64,000 nt of DNA from Pyrus communis (GCF_963583255.1 NC_084817.1:7322121-7386120), one strand, 5' to 3'; shown: positions 1 to 11,790, counted from the first letter of the stretch. Notes: generated by a model not told the origin, from the letters alone. Translations and numbers: made by a program.

Positions 1-1186
1 TGGGAATTAAGGTGGTTGAAAGAGTCGACCATAACTTTAACTTATGGCTTGGGGGAGCAATCGCAAAGTCTTAAGTCTTCGGAGTTAAAAGCGGCTGACT
101 TTGGAATTGATTGGTGAGACGTACAACCAGTTTGTCCAGGTCAAACTACAAAAAAATTCATTAAAATCACTGTCCCTGCTTAAAGACACTACACGCCGAG
201 CAGTCGGCTACACCTACCAAAGCTGTTGCAATGGTTACGAGTGTTAGGGTTTTGTTTGGTGTATCGGATTTTGGAATACTCGCTAAATTAGAAGTATATT
301 GAATGAAGAAACAAATGCAAATTTCTAAACTTGTTTAAATTGAAAGTAAAAGATGAATTAGTCACAAAGTTCGAATAAGAGATTGGTAATCAATTATACT
401 AGTTGACATGTAGTAGCCGATCAACCAAAGTAATTCTCTGTTAAGCAAATGTGAATTGTGATGGGTTTTATTACCGTGTTTGAAGGATCTCCATGTTTGA
501 ATCTAATTGGACTTAACTAATTACATGATAAGACAAAGAAAAAGTTTATAAATCTCACTTTTTTATATAGGAGATGTTTCGGAAGGATACTTGAAACACT
601 GGGCATCATATACAACTAATATTTTTAGTCGCTTGAACTATAAATTTTTTATCTAAATCAATAAAATAGATTTGATTCCATCTTATAATATTAGTTTTAT
701 GGGAACAAATAGAACTCTGAACATTTTATATGTGCTTGTTCATTGGTTTTGCGGGTGAAAACTTGGATGCAACCTAAAACTTGGACCTGAGGAATCTTCG
801 CAATTTAATCATATAAAATGAGAAAGCTTAAAGTAGAAGGCACATGACGAGTTCCCATACGTTTGCCTCACCAACTTCATTAATTAATTAATTATATAGA
901 TAAGCATGAATCAAATTGCAGATTAATTAGTTGAAGCATGAATCAAATTGCAAATTAATTAGTTGAATATACTTATCAAAGATAGAAGATAATCCAATTG
1001 ATAGCATAGCACACAGAGAGACATGAAGAGAGCAAGGCCATGAGATACACTCCATTTGTCGTCTTCATCAGCTTTCGTTTTGTTGTTTTCCTGTCACATA
1101 TCACCATTATTCACACATGCATTCAAGCTTCACCATTTTTGTTCTGTTTTTGGTGCCGCCAACAGCCTCATTTACTTCATAACCAT
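1..1186. repeat. 5' flank of a WAK-unit duplicate
   Basis: No gene is visible. The stretch matches 42371-43870 closely over its length, apart from small indels and a LINE tail in that copy, and its beginning matches 17538, 18893 and 55300. In the two best-kept copies this sequence starts 430 bp upstream of a WAK start codon on the minus strand. Position 1 is therefore probably the upstream flank of a WAK gene lying left of the window. Confidence 0.7.
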
Positions 1187-1655
1187 AGGTACATCTTGAG
1201 TTAAATTGTAGCAATGTTCCCTTAACTTTAATCAAATTGGAGTAATGGTCCCTCAACTAAAAATCCATTGTCATTGATCTCTCAACTCATCAAAACATGT
1301 AGCTATGATCCTTTTCGTCAACTCCATTAGAATTCTATCATAATGAGTTATGTTGGAAGGATCATTGCTACAATTGGGTTAAAGTTGAGAGACCATTGCT
1401 CAAATTGAGTTAAAGTTGAGGGACTATTTCTCTAGTTAGATTAAAGTTGAGGGACCATTGATACAGTTTTTCTTATTTGATAAAATTTGTCTCTTGATTC
1501 AACCTCACATGCATGGAATGTGACTCGTTTTGACAGAAGTTCTAACGAAGTTGACGAAAATGACCATAGTTGCAAGTTTTCATGAGTTGAGAGATCATTG
1601 ATCTAATTGAGTTAAAATTGAAAGATCATGGCTACAATTTACTCGTATATCTTTA
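1187..1655. repeat. fold-back repeat with GTTGAGGGACCATTG-like units
   Basis: Short variants of TTAAAGTTGAGGGACCATTG recur in both orientations, and the outer parts are inverted copies of each other (AAATTGTAGC on the left, GCTACAATTT on the right). A paralogous copy lies at about 43874-44370 in the second WAK unit. It looks like an old MITE or fold-back element that was already present before the units duplicated. Termini are only approximate. Confidence 0.5.
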
Positions 1656-2111
1656 TATGAGTGTGTTTGAGCCCAAAATAATGGAGTTGGGCTGAGTAAG
1701 ATTATGGGTTCGGCCCATAGTAAAACAGACTTGAATCCCAGGTTTGTTTGGCAAAAGGCCCGGCCCAAAGTGGGTTAGCCAAATTTGAATTATATTTATT
1801 TATTTGGTTCGGGAATTGAAAGAATTGCGTAATATTTGGATTGCACATACAACTTTGAGAGGACTGTTTGGCAATGGCAACCATTTTTTTCGTTTCTTTT
1901 AGGGTTGTTTTGATCTTATATTTTGAATAAAGAAATAAACATTACAGAAGAGGGATGGTTTGAATCTTGTTTCGGTTTTAAATGCATATATTTACAAGTC
2001 ATGAGATGCTAAACGCGCTAATTTAGTTTTTGCAGGCCAACTTCTAATATGATCATTAGGTTAAACATTTTATTTAAAATCATTTTATCCAAATGTGCTC
2101 GTCAGATATCA
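1656..2111. other. intergenic, WAK-unit flank
   Basis: No gene seen. The sequence is collinear with 44370-44904 of the second unit, which contains an extra short insert near 44500-44570. It ends at the 8-bp sequence AGATATCA that is repeated after the next insertion. Confidence 0.5.
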
Positions 2112-3832
2112 TTGTTGGTTCAATATGGGATATCAAACCAAAACTATTATCTCAAATCCGAAACCGAAATTTTTCGGGATGGGAATTTCAAGACCAATCC
2201 CAAGCCAAATTTTTGAGAATTCCAAATTTCAGGATTCTCAAAATATTTTCGGGATTTTGGGACAAATCGGGATTAAATTTTGATTTTGGGCTATTGGGCT
2301 GAAACTTGACATATTGGACTTTTGGGCTAAAATTTAACCTTTTAGATTAAAATTCTATCTGTAATCCCAAAAAATTGCAGAACAAGACCAAAATAAAAAC
2401 TTGCATCAGGAAACTAAAACAAAAAAAAATACAGAGACGAGTTGTGGGAGAGAGCCTAGAAAGAGAGTGACCATAGCCAAAAATTGCAGAGAAACATTTC
2501 CCATTTGGGGGTTTTGGTGTTAGATAGAGCCCACTACCAAGCAAAAACGAATGCGACAAAATCAAACCAAATTACATGAGAACCCAAGTTCCATAAGAAC
2601 AGAATTTGGTCATGACACAAGATAAATGACACCAAATAAGCTTTATATATGCATGTAGAGGGCAATCCATACCAACATGATACAACATAATTGACACCTA
2701 ATAAGCTTTACTGCAGCACATACAGTTTTCTTCGGATATCCATAAAATTAATGGAACTTTAACAAAAAACTATTGGTATTATTTATTTTAACGAAAAATC
2801 ATATTTTTATACTAAAAAGTCAATCATGGTACTATTCACTTTACCCTTTATTTTGTCTTTATCGTTAAAACTCAAAGTTTTCAAGCTATTTTCATTAATT
2901 TTCCTTAAAATTAATGTTAATCCACAAAAGATAGAACACAATCTCTCAAGACGAGTGGCGAAAGAACATATTGTTTTGACATAAAAAATCTAGCAAAAAT
3001 GCTTGAGGCCAAGTATAGAAAGGATATTTCCCCTATTATTTTTCGCACATTTTATAGTGTGAAAACAATGCCAAACTCCCAGTTATTCAAGTGGCATAAA
3101 GTTTCCCACTGCACTTATCATCCAAAAAGATCGCCTAACTTATTAGTAAACATAAATATAGAAATTAAATTAGGGCTGGAATCATGAACATCCATTCTAA
3201 AACATGAACAAATTTCACAAACCCTAATCTATAATTCGAACCTTAAATTAAATTTCAAATCCAAAATTTATCTGATTTGGGGGAGAATCGGTGCACAGTG
3301 CACTGGATGAAGAAGTCGAGAGAGAGATCAGAGAGGTGATAGTTGATAGGTCAGGACTCAGTCGAGAAAGAGAGCGGTGGTCGTGGCTCTATGTGGTGAA
3401 GGAAGGCTCCACAGTGAGAGATAAGAAGTCAAGAAAGAGATCAAAGAGGTGATAAGTCTGTGTGATGTGGGTGTGGCCGAATTCGAAGACGGAGAGAGAA
3501 ATCGGCGAGGAGGGTGAGGTGAGGTCGAGAGACGAAGAGAGAGAGAGAGACTGAGACTGAGTCTGAGTGAGGGTTTTATTTGTATTCAATGGTTGAGATC
3601 AAATCTCAACCAAATCCGACAGTTGTTATAATTCCAAATATATATTTAAAATTAAATAATATTTTTTTTTATTTCAGTTCGGTTCAGGATTACTGAACGA
3701 ATGAATCTGTTAGACTGATTCTTGTACCGAAATTTTGGGATCGGTTCGTTATTGGGTACCAAAATTTTCAAGATTTTCGGTTTGGTATTTTTTTGGTTCG
3801 GTTTGAAATATTTGGTATTTTTTTCCACCCCT
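2112..3832. mobile_element. 1.72-kb insertion with 8-bp target duplication
   Basis: The octamer AGATATCA occurs on both sides (2104-2111 and 3833-3840). The paralogous flank at 44898-44912 has one copy and no insert, so it is an empty site. An 8-bp duplication fits the hAT superfamily, and the right end reads CCACCCCT as in many plant hAT elements, but I do not see a matching left terminus. Similar CCGAAATTTT-type segments occur near both ends, in the same direction. No transposase reading frame is visible, so it is non-autonomous or decayed. Confidence 0.6.
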
Positions 3833-3911
3833 AGATATCAAATAAATACTGATAAGATTAACGAGAATTGCTCTCCTAAAGTCCTCATTTTGAGACTTGT
3901 GACGACCTCTT

Positions 3912-4190
3912 TTATTTGAACCCTTGAATTAATCTACCGATTGTGAATCCTTTGTTGTCACAACCAATGCTCATGAACTTGTTGTCAATGTATAATATGG
4001 TCAAGGCATAGTGAGGGAAGACTGTTTTTTAATGTCATCTATGATGACAATCGATTTGTTATAGCACTTACAAGTAACATATTGGGTAATATACAGCTTC
4101 CCATCCACGTATATGTTTGTAATCTTAATGTTAGTTTGTGTAAGAAATGGTTATGAGGGTGATAATCTGTGTCGTTACAAGTGATGAGGA
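3912..4190 (-). pseudogene. WAK extracellular-domain fragment
   Basis: On the minus strand this resembles part of WAK exon 1 (the GUB_WAK region around the residues [10 protein letters not shown] and the following VGCD motif). It matches 44940-45265 and 36595-36820 better than the complete gene at 14514-17108, so it comes from a divergent WAK subtype. No complete exon is present, and stops interrupt it. Confidence 0.6.
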
Positions 4191-4395
4191 ATTTAGTTTA
4201 TGTTTTACTTAGAAAATTAATTTAAAGTTATCTTTGCATTTTTCTTCATACTCCCCTAATCCATAGGCCTGCTTATTTCATCTCTTTGTCCGGTTGAAAT
4301 TTAAAGGTATCGACTTGTTAAATCATAAATTACAGTTTCTTTAATACCATTGATGTTTTTTTGGATAATTGTGGATAAAAAAATATCATTAAATC
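4191..4395. other. short intergenic stretch before the TRIM
   Basis: No gene seen. The left half matches 45265-45320. It ends with AAATC, directly against the TRIM LTR. Confidence 0.5.
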
Positions 4396-5096
4396 TGTCA
4401 CATCCTGGCCCGGGGTCCACCACATCATAGGCCCCTTCCACAATCGTAGCACGATATTGTTCGCTTTGGGTCCCGATCACGCCTTTACGGTTTTGTTTCT
4501 GGGAACTCACACGATGGGCCCTGACCACGCCCTCACGGTTTTGTTTCTGGGAACTCACACGAGAACTTCCTAGTGGGTCACCCATCATGGGATTGCTCTC
4601 GCGTGTTACTCACTTAACTTCAGAGTTCCGATGGAACCCGAAGCCAGTGAGCTCCCAAAAGGTCTCGTGCTAGGTAGAGATGAGAATATACACATAAGGC
4701 TTACAAAATCCATTCCCCTAGGCGATGTGGGATGTAACAATCCACCCCCCTTAGGGGCCCATTGTCCTAGTCGGCACACTTCCGCCCAAGGATTGGCTCT
4801 GATACCAAATTATCACATCCGGGCCTATGGTCCACCACATCCTGGGCCCGCTCCACCACCTTAGCACGATATTGTCCGCTTTCGGCCCTGACCATGCCCT
4901 CGCAGTTTTGTTACTAGGAACTCACATGAGAACTTCCTAGTGGGTCACCCATCATGGGATTGCTCTCGCACGCTACTCGCTTAACCGATGGAACCCGAAG
5001 CCAGTGAGCTCCCAAAAAATCTTGTGCTAGGTAGAGATGGGAATATACATATAAGGCTTACAAGATCCACTCCCTTGGGCGATGTGGGATGTAACA
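4396..5096 (-). mobile_element. Cassandra-type TRIM retrotransposon
   Basis: Two direct LTRs (4396-4739 and 4811-5096) flank an internal region of only about 70 bp. Each LTR carries a 5S-rRNA-like segment, the hallmark of Cassandra. Read on the minus strand, a primer-binding site complementary to initiator tRNA-Met (TGGTATCAGAGC, 4796-4807) follows the 5' LTR, and a purine-rich tract of repeated G precedes the 3' LTR. LTR 4811-5096 is about 58 bp shorter, has lost part of the 5S-like box, and begins TA instead of TG. The element encodes no protein. The expected 5-bp target duplication is not clean: AAATC on the left, ATAAA on the right. Confidence 0.9.
4551..4672 (-). other. 5S-rRNA-like promoter domain in the Cassandra LTR
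   Basis: On the minus strand this contains the 5S-like string GAAGTTAAG in a slightly altered context (reading CTGAAGTTAAGTGAG) and the conserved block GGATGGGTGACC changed to GATGGGTGACC. In Cassandra this domain carries the RNA polymerase III A/C-box promoter. It is not a chromosomal 5S gene: it lies inside an LTR and differs from 5S rRNA at both ends. Confidence 0.8.
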
Positions 5097-5103
5097 ATAA
5101 AAC

Positions 5104-8100
5104 TGACACACCCCGACCCGAAATGTCTACTAGGACCCCGAATCGAGGCGTGATGGCCGACACCTGGAAAGTGACGAAGCCATAAAGTGTGATAATGTAT
5201 AAAATGTGAATAAATTAAAATCTAAAAGTGCCTAAATACACGAATGCGAGGTGAGCGGGTTTGGACCCATTTCACGCGTGATACAGAGCATAGGTATAGT
5301 ACAGTAAGGTAAGATAATGATTATACCATCATAAGAAGACATATGTACTGAAAAGTGCCACAAATTCTCGTCGATACGGAACTCTGCTACTAGAACCTGG
5401 AAAGGTGCAAAAAAAGAAAATGTGAGTGAGTGAAACAAAACTTTTCAAACCAATTTCAATTACCAAAGGCAGTAGCCCCTCACCGTAACACCTGTATAAT
5501 TTCTCATAAATAACAGGCGTGACTATAACTCAAAACCATAACCAAAATAACAGTTTCACAGTTATGTCGTGTCAAATATCTCAACAAGAATAAGTAACCC
5601 AGGTGAAATAAATCAATATGAAATGGTATGTCAACTGGATCCACCTATTATGGCCTGTACAGCTGAACCAATAGCTCATCAACATGTTAGCCAGAGTCAC
5701 CTCACGTGACCTGTACGGCTGAATCAATAGCTCATCAATCAATGCTAGCACATAAGTCGGAGTCACCTATCGTGACATGTACGACTTATCCATATCTCAT
5801 TAATCAATGCTAGCATATAAGTCGGAGTCACTTATAGTGACCTGTACGACTTATCCATGTCTCATCAATCAATGATAGCACATAAGTCAGAGTCACCTAT
5901 AGTGACCTGTATGACTTATCCATATCTCATCAATCAATGCTAGCACATAAGTCAGAGTCACCTATAGTGACATGTACGACTGAATTAATAGCTCATCAAA
6001 TATCCCTGCAGACGAGTCGGAACCACCTCTAGTGGTCTGTACAACAGGACTGGGTGTAAATAAGTACGCTCAAGTGCTACGATCACGTGAAGACTGTGCG
6101 AATAATCGGGGGTCACCTACGAGTCGGAACCACCTATAATGGTATGTACGACAGGCCTCTGCACCTACCTTGAATTCAAGGTGAGCATAAAATGTGAGAG
6201 GTGAACATCACGTGAAAGACTATGCCTTGGCCACGGGCAGGAGCACTAACACCGGGGTGCAGGTTTATGAGCTCTAAATGCATCTAATACCGCATGTACG
6301 ACTCATAGGCAACCTGTACGACAGTGTCAGAGTTGCCTATTATTGCAACCTGTACGACAATGTCGGAGTTGCCTAAAACATAAATATAGCCATGTCATAA
6401 CCTCATCATTTCAAATAAAATGTAATCATAACGATGCATCTCACATTTCACAACATATACTCACCTGAACTTACCTGTGCGTTATGCGTTCACCTTCGCA
6501 CTTTAAAGCATTCACAATAATTATATGCCGGTAATATACATATGGATATGACATGATGCAATCTAAAACTCACCCATACCATAGCATTTTCAAGTACATA
6601 TAAATATATATAATATGGCGTAAAATGCACAATCTATAACGCTTTACTCCCAAACTATTTATTTTCAAGAATAATTATCGGTGATAAGCTCAACTAGACA
6701 CTAATTTAATTAACCATCATTACTTACGTTTCCTTACTTCATTTCCTTGATTCCTCACATATTGATTTATGACCAACATTTAACCACCAAAATCATAAAG
6801 TTAAATCTCACATTTTCCATCAATATCCTTTGCATTGCTCAATTCCCCAAACAAGGCTATTGTCCCAATTAATTAGTCTCGTTTATTGTATGGTTGTATC
6901 TAACGTCTCGTTAGACTGCCTACGTACTCTAAACAGGGGTCAAGCCATTCGTAGTTCGCACTAGTCCTCCAAAGCATTCACAAAAATTATATGAAATATT
7001 CAATTTATAAACGTTTATGGAGATGTCAATCTTGTGTGTGTATATATATATACACGATAGAAGGGAAAAGACCCACTCACCTTAGGTCTGCGCTATGACT
7101 CATTCGCACGAATATCGAGACATCACGAACTATCATCGTCTGTGACCAATTATCAAATCACGTCTCAGAGTTCTTACTGATAGAATACATAATTTACACA
7201 AAACACATCCCTACGTCATACAATCTAGAAGATCTGCTTCACAGATCGATGATCCGTTACTTCAAAGATCTACATTATGTTTCTAGAACAACGTCCTAAG
7301 GTTTCATTACGATCCAACGGTCGGATCTCCGTCAATTGTTAAAACCAAGTGACGATCAACATTTTATTTTATGAACTTACAAATTCAATTTGGGAAGATC
7401 CATAAATCGGATTCTCGATCTGTAGTGACGGTCAACAGTTTCTATGGTTCTCAAATATTACGTACTATAACATATTAAAGTTTGGTAACGATCCAACGAT
7501 CAGATTGTCAATTCATATAATGACCTTTTAACGTATTGTAGAGAATTTAGGTTTCAACGATCAATCTACATCATACGATTCTCAGGACTGAACTCCAGGC
7601 ATCTTATTTATCCTAAACATAGCATTGACGGTCCTCTGGCCACGCGCCACCACGCGTCGCCGTGAGTGGCGGTCGGCCACCCCGACTTGCCAGAAAATTC
7701 AACTATTTCTAAAAATTCTCAAAAATTACAAAAATGAAGATCTCAATGAGAGGAACAACTTTCATACATGCCATGAAGTCCAAAAGTGGATGGAAGATGG
7801 TCAATTTTGCCCACAAAGCCGGCAGTGCCTAAAGCTTCCCAGTGTTGATTCGTCGTCTACGGTGGTCCAACGGGGTCAAGGTTGGTTGGGTTTTGCTCCG
7901 AGGATGATGGGCTACAAAGCCCAAGTGGTGGCATCGGCCATCGCTTTGCCGTTTTGCCGGAAAAATAAAAAAGGGTAGTCGGAGCACCGTGAGAATTGTC
8001 AACTTGTGTGGCCTCAAACCACCACATACAAAGGTTAATCAAGGTGGTTCTTGGGTGGATTTTGTAGAGGGGAATGAGAGCTTCAAGATGGCGGTGGTGG

Positions 8101-8520
8101 CATCGAGAAATTGCACCGGAGTTGGTCGGAATCGGCCTTGGAAGTTAGGTAGTCGCGGTTGTGGTGTGCACGGGAAAGCTGGGAGTTTTCTTCCCTTTAT
8201 TTTTGTTTTTTTCTTCTAATTTCTTATTGGATTGCTGCCCTTTTTCTACCTTTTATCTAATTGGTCCTCCTTAACCAATTAACTAACTTTGAATAATCAA
8301 CTTCAAACGTTTGTAACTATACCGTTATAATCCGAACTCGCAAACGGCTTTCATCTATGTGTTCGTACCAACGAGTACTACTTAAATACGCTAAAAGAAT
8401 AAGTCATACGTTTCTCTAAATGATGGTTAATGGAAATCAAAGTCCTTGCCTCAAGGGCATTTTCGTCAATTCCTTTGATTAAAATAAATAAATACATAAA
8501 ATTAGAGATGAGTTGTTACA
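5104..8520. mobile_element. probable solo LTR, 3.4 kb
   Basis: The segment starts TGACACACCCCGACC and ends GTTGTTACA, so it has TG...CA ends. Its start is the reverse complement of the right end of the solo LTR at 10769-13156, so the two are related families in opposite orientation. Flanking pentamers are AAAAC and AAATC, one mismatch. No gag or pol domain is visible. The 3' half is repeated at 34428-36310. Open frames of about 117 aa near 7625 also occur in that second copy and look like LTR sequence, not a gene. Confidence 0.6.
5680..6005. repeat. 65-bp tandem repeat inside the LTR
   Basis: The unit, recognisable by TGCTAGCACATAAGTC, starts at about 5743, 5808, 5873 and 5938, a constant period of 65 bp. 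Partial units lie on both sides. Units carry GTGACCTGTACGACT and near-copies. Confidence 0.85.
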
Positions 8521-8928
8521 AAATCCTAATCCATGGATAAACACTTAACTCTTAATCAACGTTAAAAGCATTTTTCGTATGCTTATCACACTCTCAATTG
8601 AGGCTTCTTCAAATTTTAGTTCGTTGTCCAAGTGTTCAAACTTGAAATGAGATATTTGGTTCGTTTATTGATGGTTGAAAGAATTGCGAATTGACTGAGC
8701 AGCTTGATTATCGTATTAGTTAGTCATTAGTTATTACTAAATTAATGATCAAGAATTATCAACATAGCGTTGCAGTTTTTATTTTATTATAATCAAATTA
8801 GTCACTTTTTTTGTTCACATCAAAGCTTTAATTCCAGCAGTACTTTGCAGACCCATCACAGTCCATCCGTTATTCCCATGAAAGCTTCTCTTACTAATTT
8901 TTCCAGAAAGTCAATAAGAAAACCAACA
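8521..8928. other. intergenic, duplicated flank
   Basis: No gene seen. The part from about 8741 is collinear with 36826-36920, so it belongs to a low-copy block duplicated with the WAK cluster. Confidence 0.5.
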
Positions 8929-9133
8929 GGATCCTTTATAAATTTTCTTTACGAGGATCTTGAAGATTCGTAGATCGTATCTGTTCATTATATATCGTAC
9001 AATCAGTTTTTATCAGATGCTGTTTGTTTTTAATTTTAAATAAAAAAATTTAAATAATTTATAATTGCACAATGTACGATGAACAAATACAATTCATGAA
9101 TTTCTAGAATTCTCACAAAAAAATCTGGATTCA
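8929..9133. mobile_element. MITE-like element, decayed
   Basis: The two ends are partly inverted copies: AGGATC...GATTCGTAGATCGTATCTGTTC on the left, with GTACGATGAACA...GAATTCTCACAAA on the right. A better-kept relative lies at 56117-56307. It is AT-rich in the centre and has no coding capacity. Confidence 0.5.
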
Positions 9134-9395
9134 TAAGAAAAACCGCACAAAATCATATGGGTGAATACAATTCATACAAGAAATTAGGAATTACAGAATA
9201 TGACAAACATTGAATAGTATAAGAACTGCAAGAGTGGACAGTCATAAGAGAAAAGGGGAAAATTTACACGTTGGAATATATGCCAATATTGAATAGTATA
9301 ACTTTGGAATCATGGATGAAGGACAAAAGAGGGAATATGCCAAAATTGAATAGTATCAACATTCTATAGTACTGACGAGGTTTCTTAAAAGAAAT
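9134..9395. repeat. low-copy duplicated block
   Basis: A string of phrases such as ACATTGAATAGTATAAGAAC also occurs at about 36990-37110 and 50040-50160. No gene is seen. The block continues at 10446 after the inserted inverted-repeat element, reading AATTGCAGCCCAAGAG, which identifies that element as an insertion. Confidence 0.6.
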
Positions 9396-10445
9396 AAGAA
9401 TGACAGATAAATGATCATCGTGGTTATAAAATATTTGAAAGATAGCTTCTGTGGTAAAAAAATTTGAATTTAAACCCTTGTGATCAAAGTCTGTTAGAAT
9501 TTATACCCGAAATTAGAACTTCTATCATTCCTCTTTAGTAGCTTATAAGTAGATCTCACAGTAAGACTAAGATGGTCATTTCATCCTTTCCATTTCATCC
9601 CTTCCATTGATCTCCTTTCAGAACGATGAAACGGTCATTCCATTTCATCCTTTCCAAACTCGCCATGAAAACAGTTCCATAGACGACGACGGCGAATCGA
9701 TGTTGCCGGAGGAGATGAGGGGAGGTATAATCGGAGTGTTATTGAAGTATCTAAGTGAGCACGGCACTCGCTTGTTCGCAAAGGAAAAAGGCTAGGTCAA
9801 ATCGCCAGGAACAAATTCTGGTTCTGGGCTTTTCTCTTTGCAGCCTTTTTTTATTTTTTTTATTTACTTGCTGCTCGTCAGCTTCAAAGTGCATCCTCCT
9901 GGTATGTGCAAATTTATAGCAAAAACTTAACTTTTGTTAATTTGATTACTTAAATTTTAAATTTAATCATCTTGGTATTAATACTATATTAATTACGAAT
10001 GTGGGTTTTGATCAATGCAGCTAAACTAGAAGGTAGTGGTAGTGGTAGTGGTATTAGTATTTCGGTTCACCCAGAAATTTTGCCGTCTGGTGCTAGAAAA
10101 CCACCCAGAAGCAAGCATCGTGCCAAGTGTAAGTGTTGATATATATTGACCCCTTGAATTTTTGTTGTACTTTTTTTAAAGGGATGAAATGGAATGACCA
10201 TGTCATCGTTTCATTGTTCTGAAAGGAGATCAACAATGGAAGGGATGAAATGGAAATGATGAAATGACCATCTTAGTCTTACTCATGAGACCCACATGTA
10301 AGCTACTAACGAAGGAATGACATAAATTCTAATTTCAGGTATAAATCCTAACAGACTTACAGGGGTTTAAATCTGATTTTTTTTACCACAGGGGCTACCT
10401 TCCGAATACCTTATGAACACGGGAACCATATATCCAATTGGGCCA
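9396..10445. mobile_element. long inverted-repeat element (Pack-MULE candidate)
   Basis: Left arm 9405-9660 and right arm 10180-10440 are reverse complements over about 250 bp with scattered differences; an easily recognised part is AAGACTAAGATGGTCATTTC. Flanking 9-mers AAAAGAAAT (9387-9395) and AAAAGAATT (10446-10454) differ at one base, as expected for a Mutator-type duplication. The central 520 bp are not repeated and hold a gene-like fragment. No transposase is present. The exact outer termini are uncertain. Confidence 0.6.
9661..10135 (+). pseudogene. captured gene fragment, source unknown
   Basis: This is the non-repeated core of the inverted-repeat element and is richer in G+C than the DNA around it. 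It has an open segment encoding MLPEEMRGGIIGVLL, a gap bounded by a GTATGTGC donor-like site at about 9900 and a TTGATCAATGCAG acceptor at about 10020, then a second segment encoding a Gly-Ser run and a basic tail ending KPPRSKHRAK. I do not recognise the parent gene. A stop follows the first segment, so it is probably not functional. Confidence 0.45.
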
Positions 10446-10768
10446 AAAAGAATTGCAGCCCAAGAGATGAGGACTGAACCGTGAGGGTGGAGCGAGAAGA
10501 CTCGGATCGATGTGATACCAAGAAAGAGGTACGCCATGGATAAGTTTGTGAAGCATAATATAGTTGATCTTAGCATTCCTTATTGATCCACAGCTAATTA
10601 ATAAAAAAGGATCTTTTGATACAAGCACTTCAATTTTGAATTTTCTAAATCAAACATTCAAGCATTTTAGTGATTTGATTAAACTTTTTTTTTTATTTTT
10701 TTGTCATAATTGGTGCTATATGCACATTATATTGTATCAAATTTCGTATAATCTAGCATTTTGATTAC
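10446..10768. other. duplicated intergenic block
   Basis: No gene is supported. The sequence around 10455-10570 is repeated at 37205-37330 and 50190-50300. It ends with ATTAC, the target duplication of the next element. Confidence 0.5.
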
Positions 10769-11582
10769 TGTTACACTCGCCCCTGCTTATAAGTGTAATT
10801 CTGTAATTCTCCCTAAAAATTTATAGAATTATCACTTTAGTCCTTAATTTTTTTTCACCCAATCAAGATCTGGAAATTTAGATTTGACCCTATCCCTAAG
10901 TTGCCACATGGCAGTACCCCAACTCACCTCTCTTTTCTCTTTTTGCCCCCTACCTACCGTGACTTTCCTTTTTCTTTCTTTTTCTTCTTTTTCTTTTTTT
11001 GTCTGCACTCTTTCTTCCCTCTTTCGAAACCCTCTCATTTCTCTCCCTCTCCTACACCGTGACAGTGCACACGCACCCATAGTTGCACCAGCTCAGGGAG
11101 GTAGTCACCATCATCGCCATCAAACCTCATCTCTCTCTCCCTTGCTCTCGTCGCCGGGAGGACATAGGAACCGAGCATCTCCGGCGAGTTTTACTGTTTT
11201 TCCGGTTGGGTAAGCTTTGTTTCTTCCCTTTTATTCATGTTAGTCGTTGCCTGGATGTGTTTTACTAAGTTTGGGCTCGTTATTTCCAAGGTTGTGGAGT
11301 GAGATTGGCACGGGTGAAGGCACACCCATCTCCGGCGAGTTTCGTGGTTGTCGAGGGGTTTTCCGACCACCACAGGCCGTTTTACGGGGAACCAAAGGTA
11401 TAAAAGTACTCCTCTCGTCTGGTGTTTCATTTTGGTACCTAGATCGGGGTCATGTTTGCACGTTTAAAGTTGGTCGGAGCTGTGGAAGCTCCGGCATCCT
11501 CCTCCGGTTCGCACTAGGCCTTCAGGCCGTTTCTTCCCCCCCCCCCCCCACGGGCCTTAGGCCTGTTTTGGTTTTCAGCCCA

Positions 11583-11790
11583 AAACCCTAACCCTTTCCG
11601 TTTTTATTTTTATTTTATTTCGTTAAGACCCAAAGGCCTTAGGGTTGTGTTTAGCAAACCCAAAACCCTTTCTATTTGGGCCTTTGGGCCGTGTGGTTTA
11701 AAACCCTAACCCAGCCCACCTAAAACCTAAACCCATTTTTCTTAACCCAAACCCTAAGGCCCAAACCTGGATCCAATACCCAAACCCTAA
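11583..11790 (+). promoter_or_regulatory. telo-box (AAACCCTA) cluster
   Basis: At least four copies of AAACCCTA or a one-base variant occur within about 200 bp of the solo LTR. In plants the telo-box is a known promoter element and binding site for telomere-repeat-binding factors. Activity here is inferred only from the motif. Confidence 0.45.

Noticed and set aside
4551..4672. 5S rRNA gene
   Set aside because: The 5S-like sequence is embedded in Cassandra LTRs with a tRNA-Met primer site between them.
5680..6005. CRISPR-like array
   Set aside because: The 65-bp units are contiguous tandem repeats without distinct spacers, inside a plant LTR.
7625..7978. 117-aa open frame as a gene
   Set aside because: It lies inside a TG...CA LTR, and the same sequence with a different frame extent occurs in the LTR fragment at 35370. 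No known domain, so it is repeat sequence.
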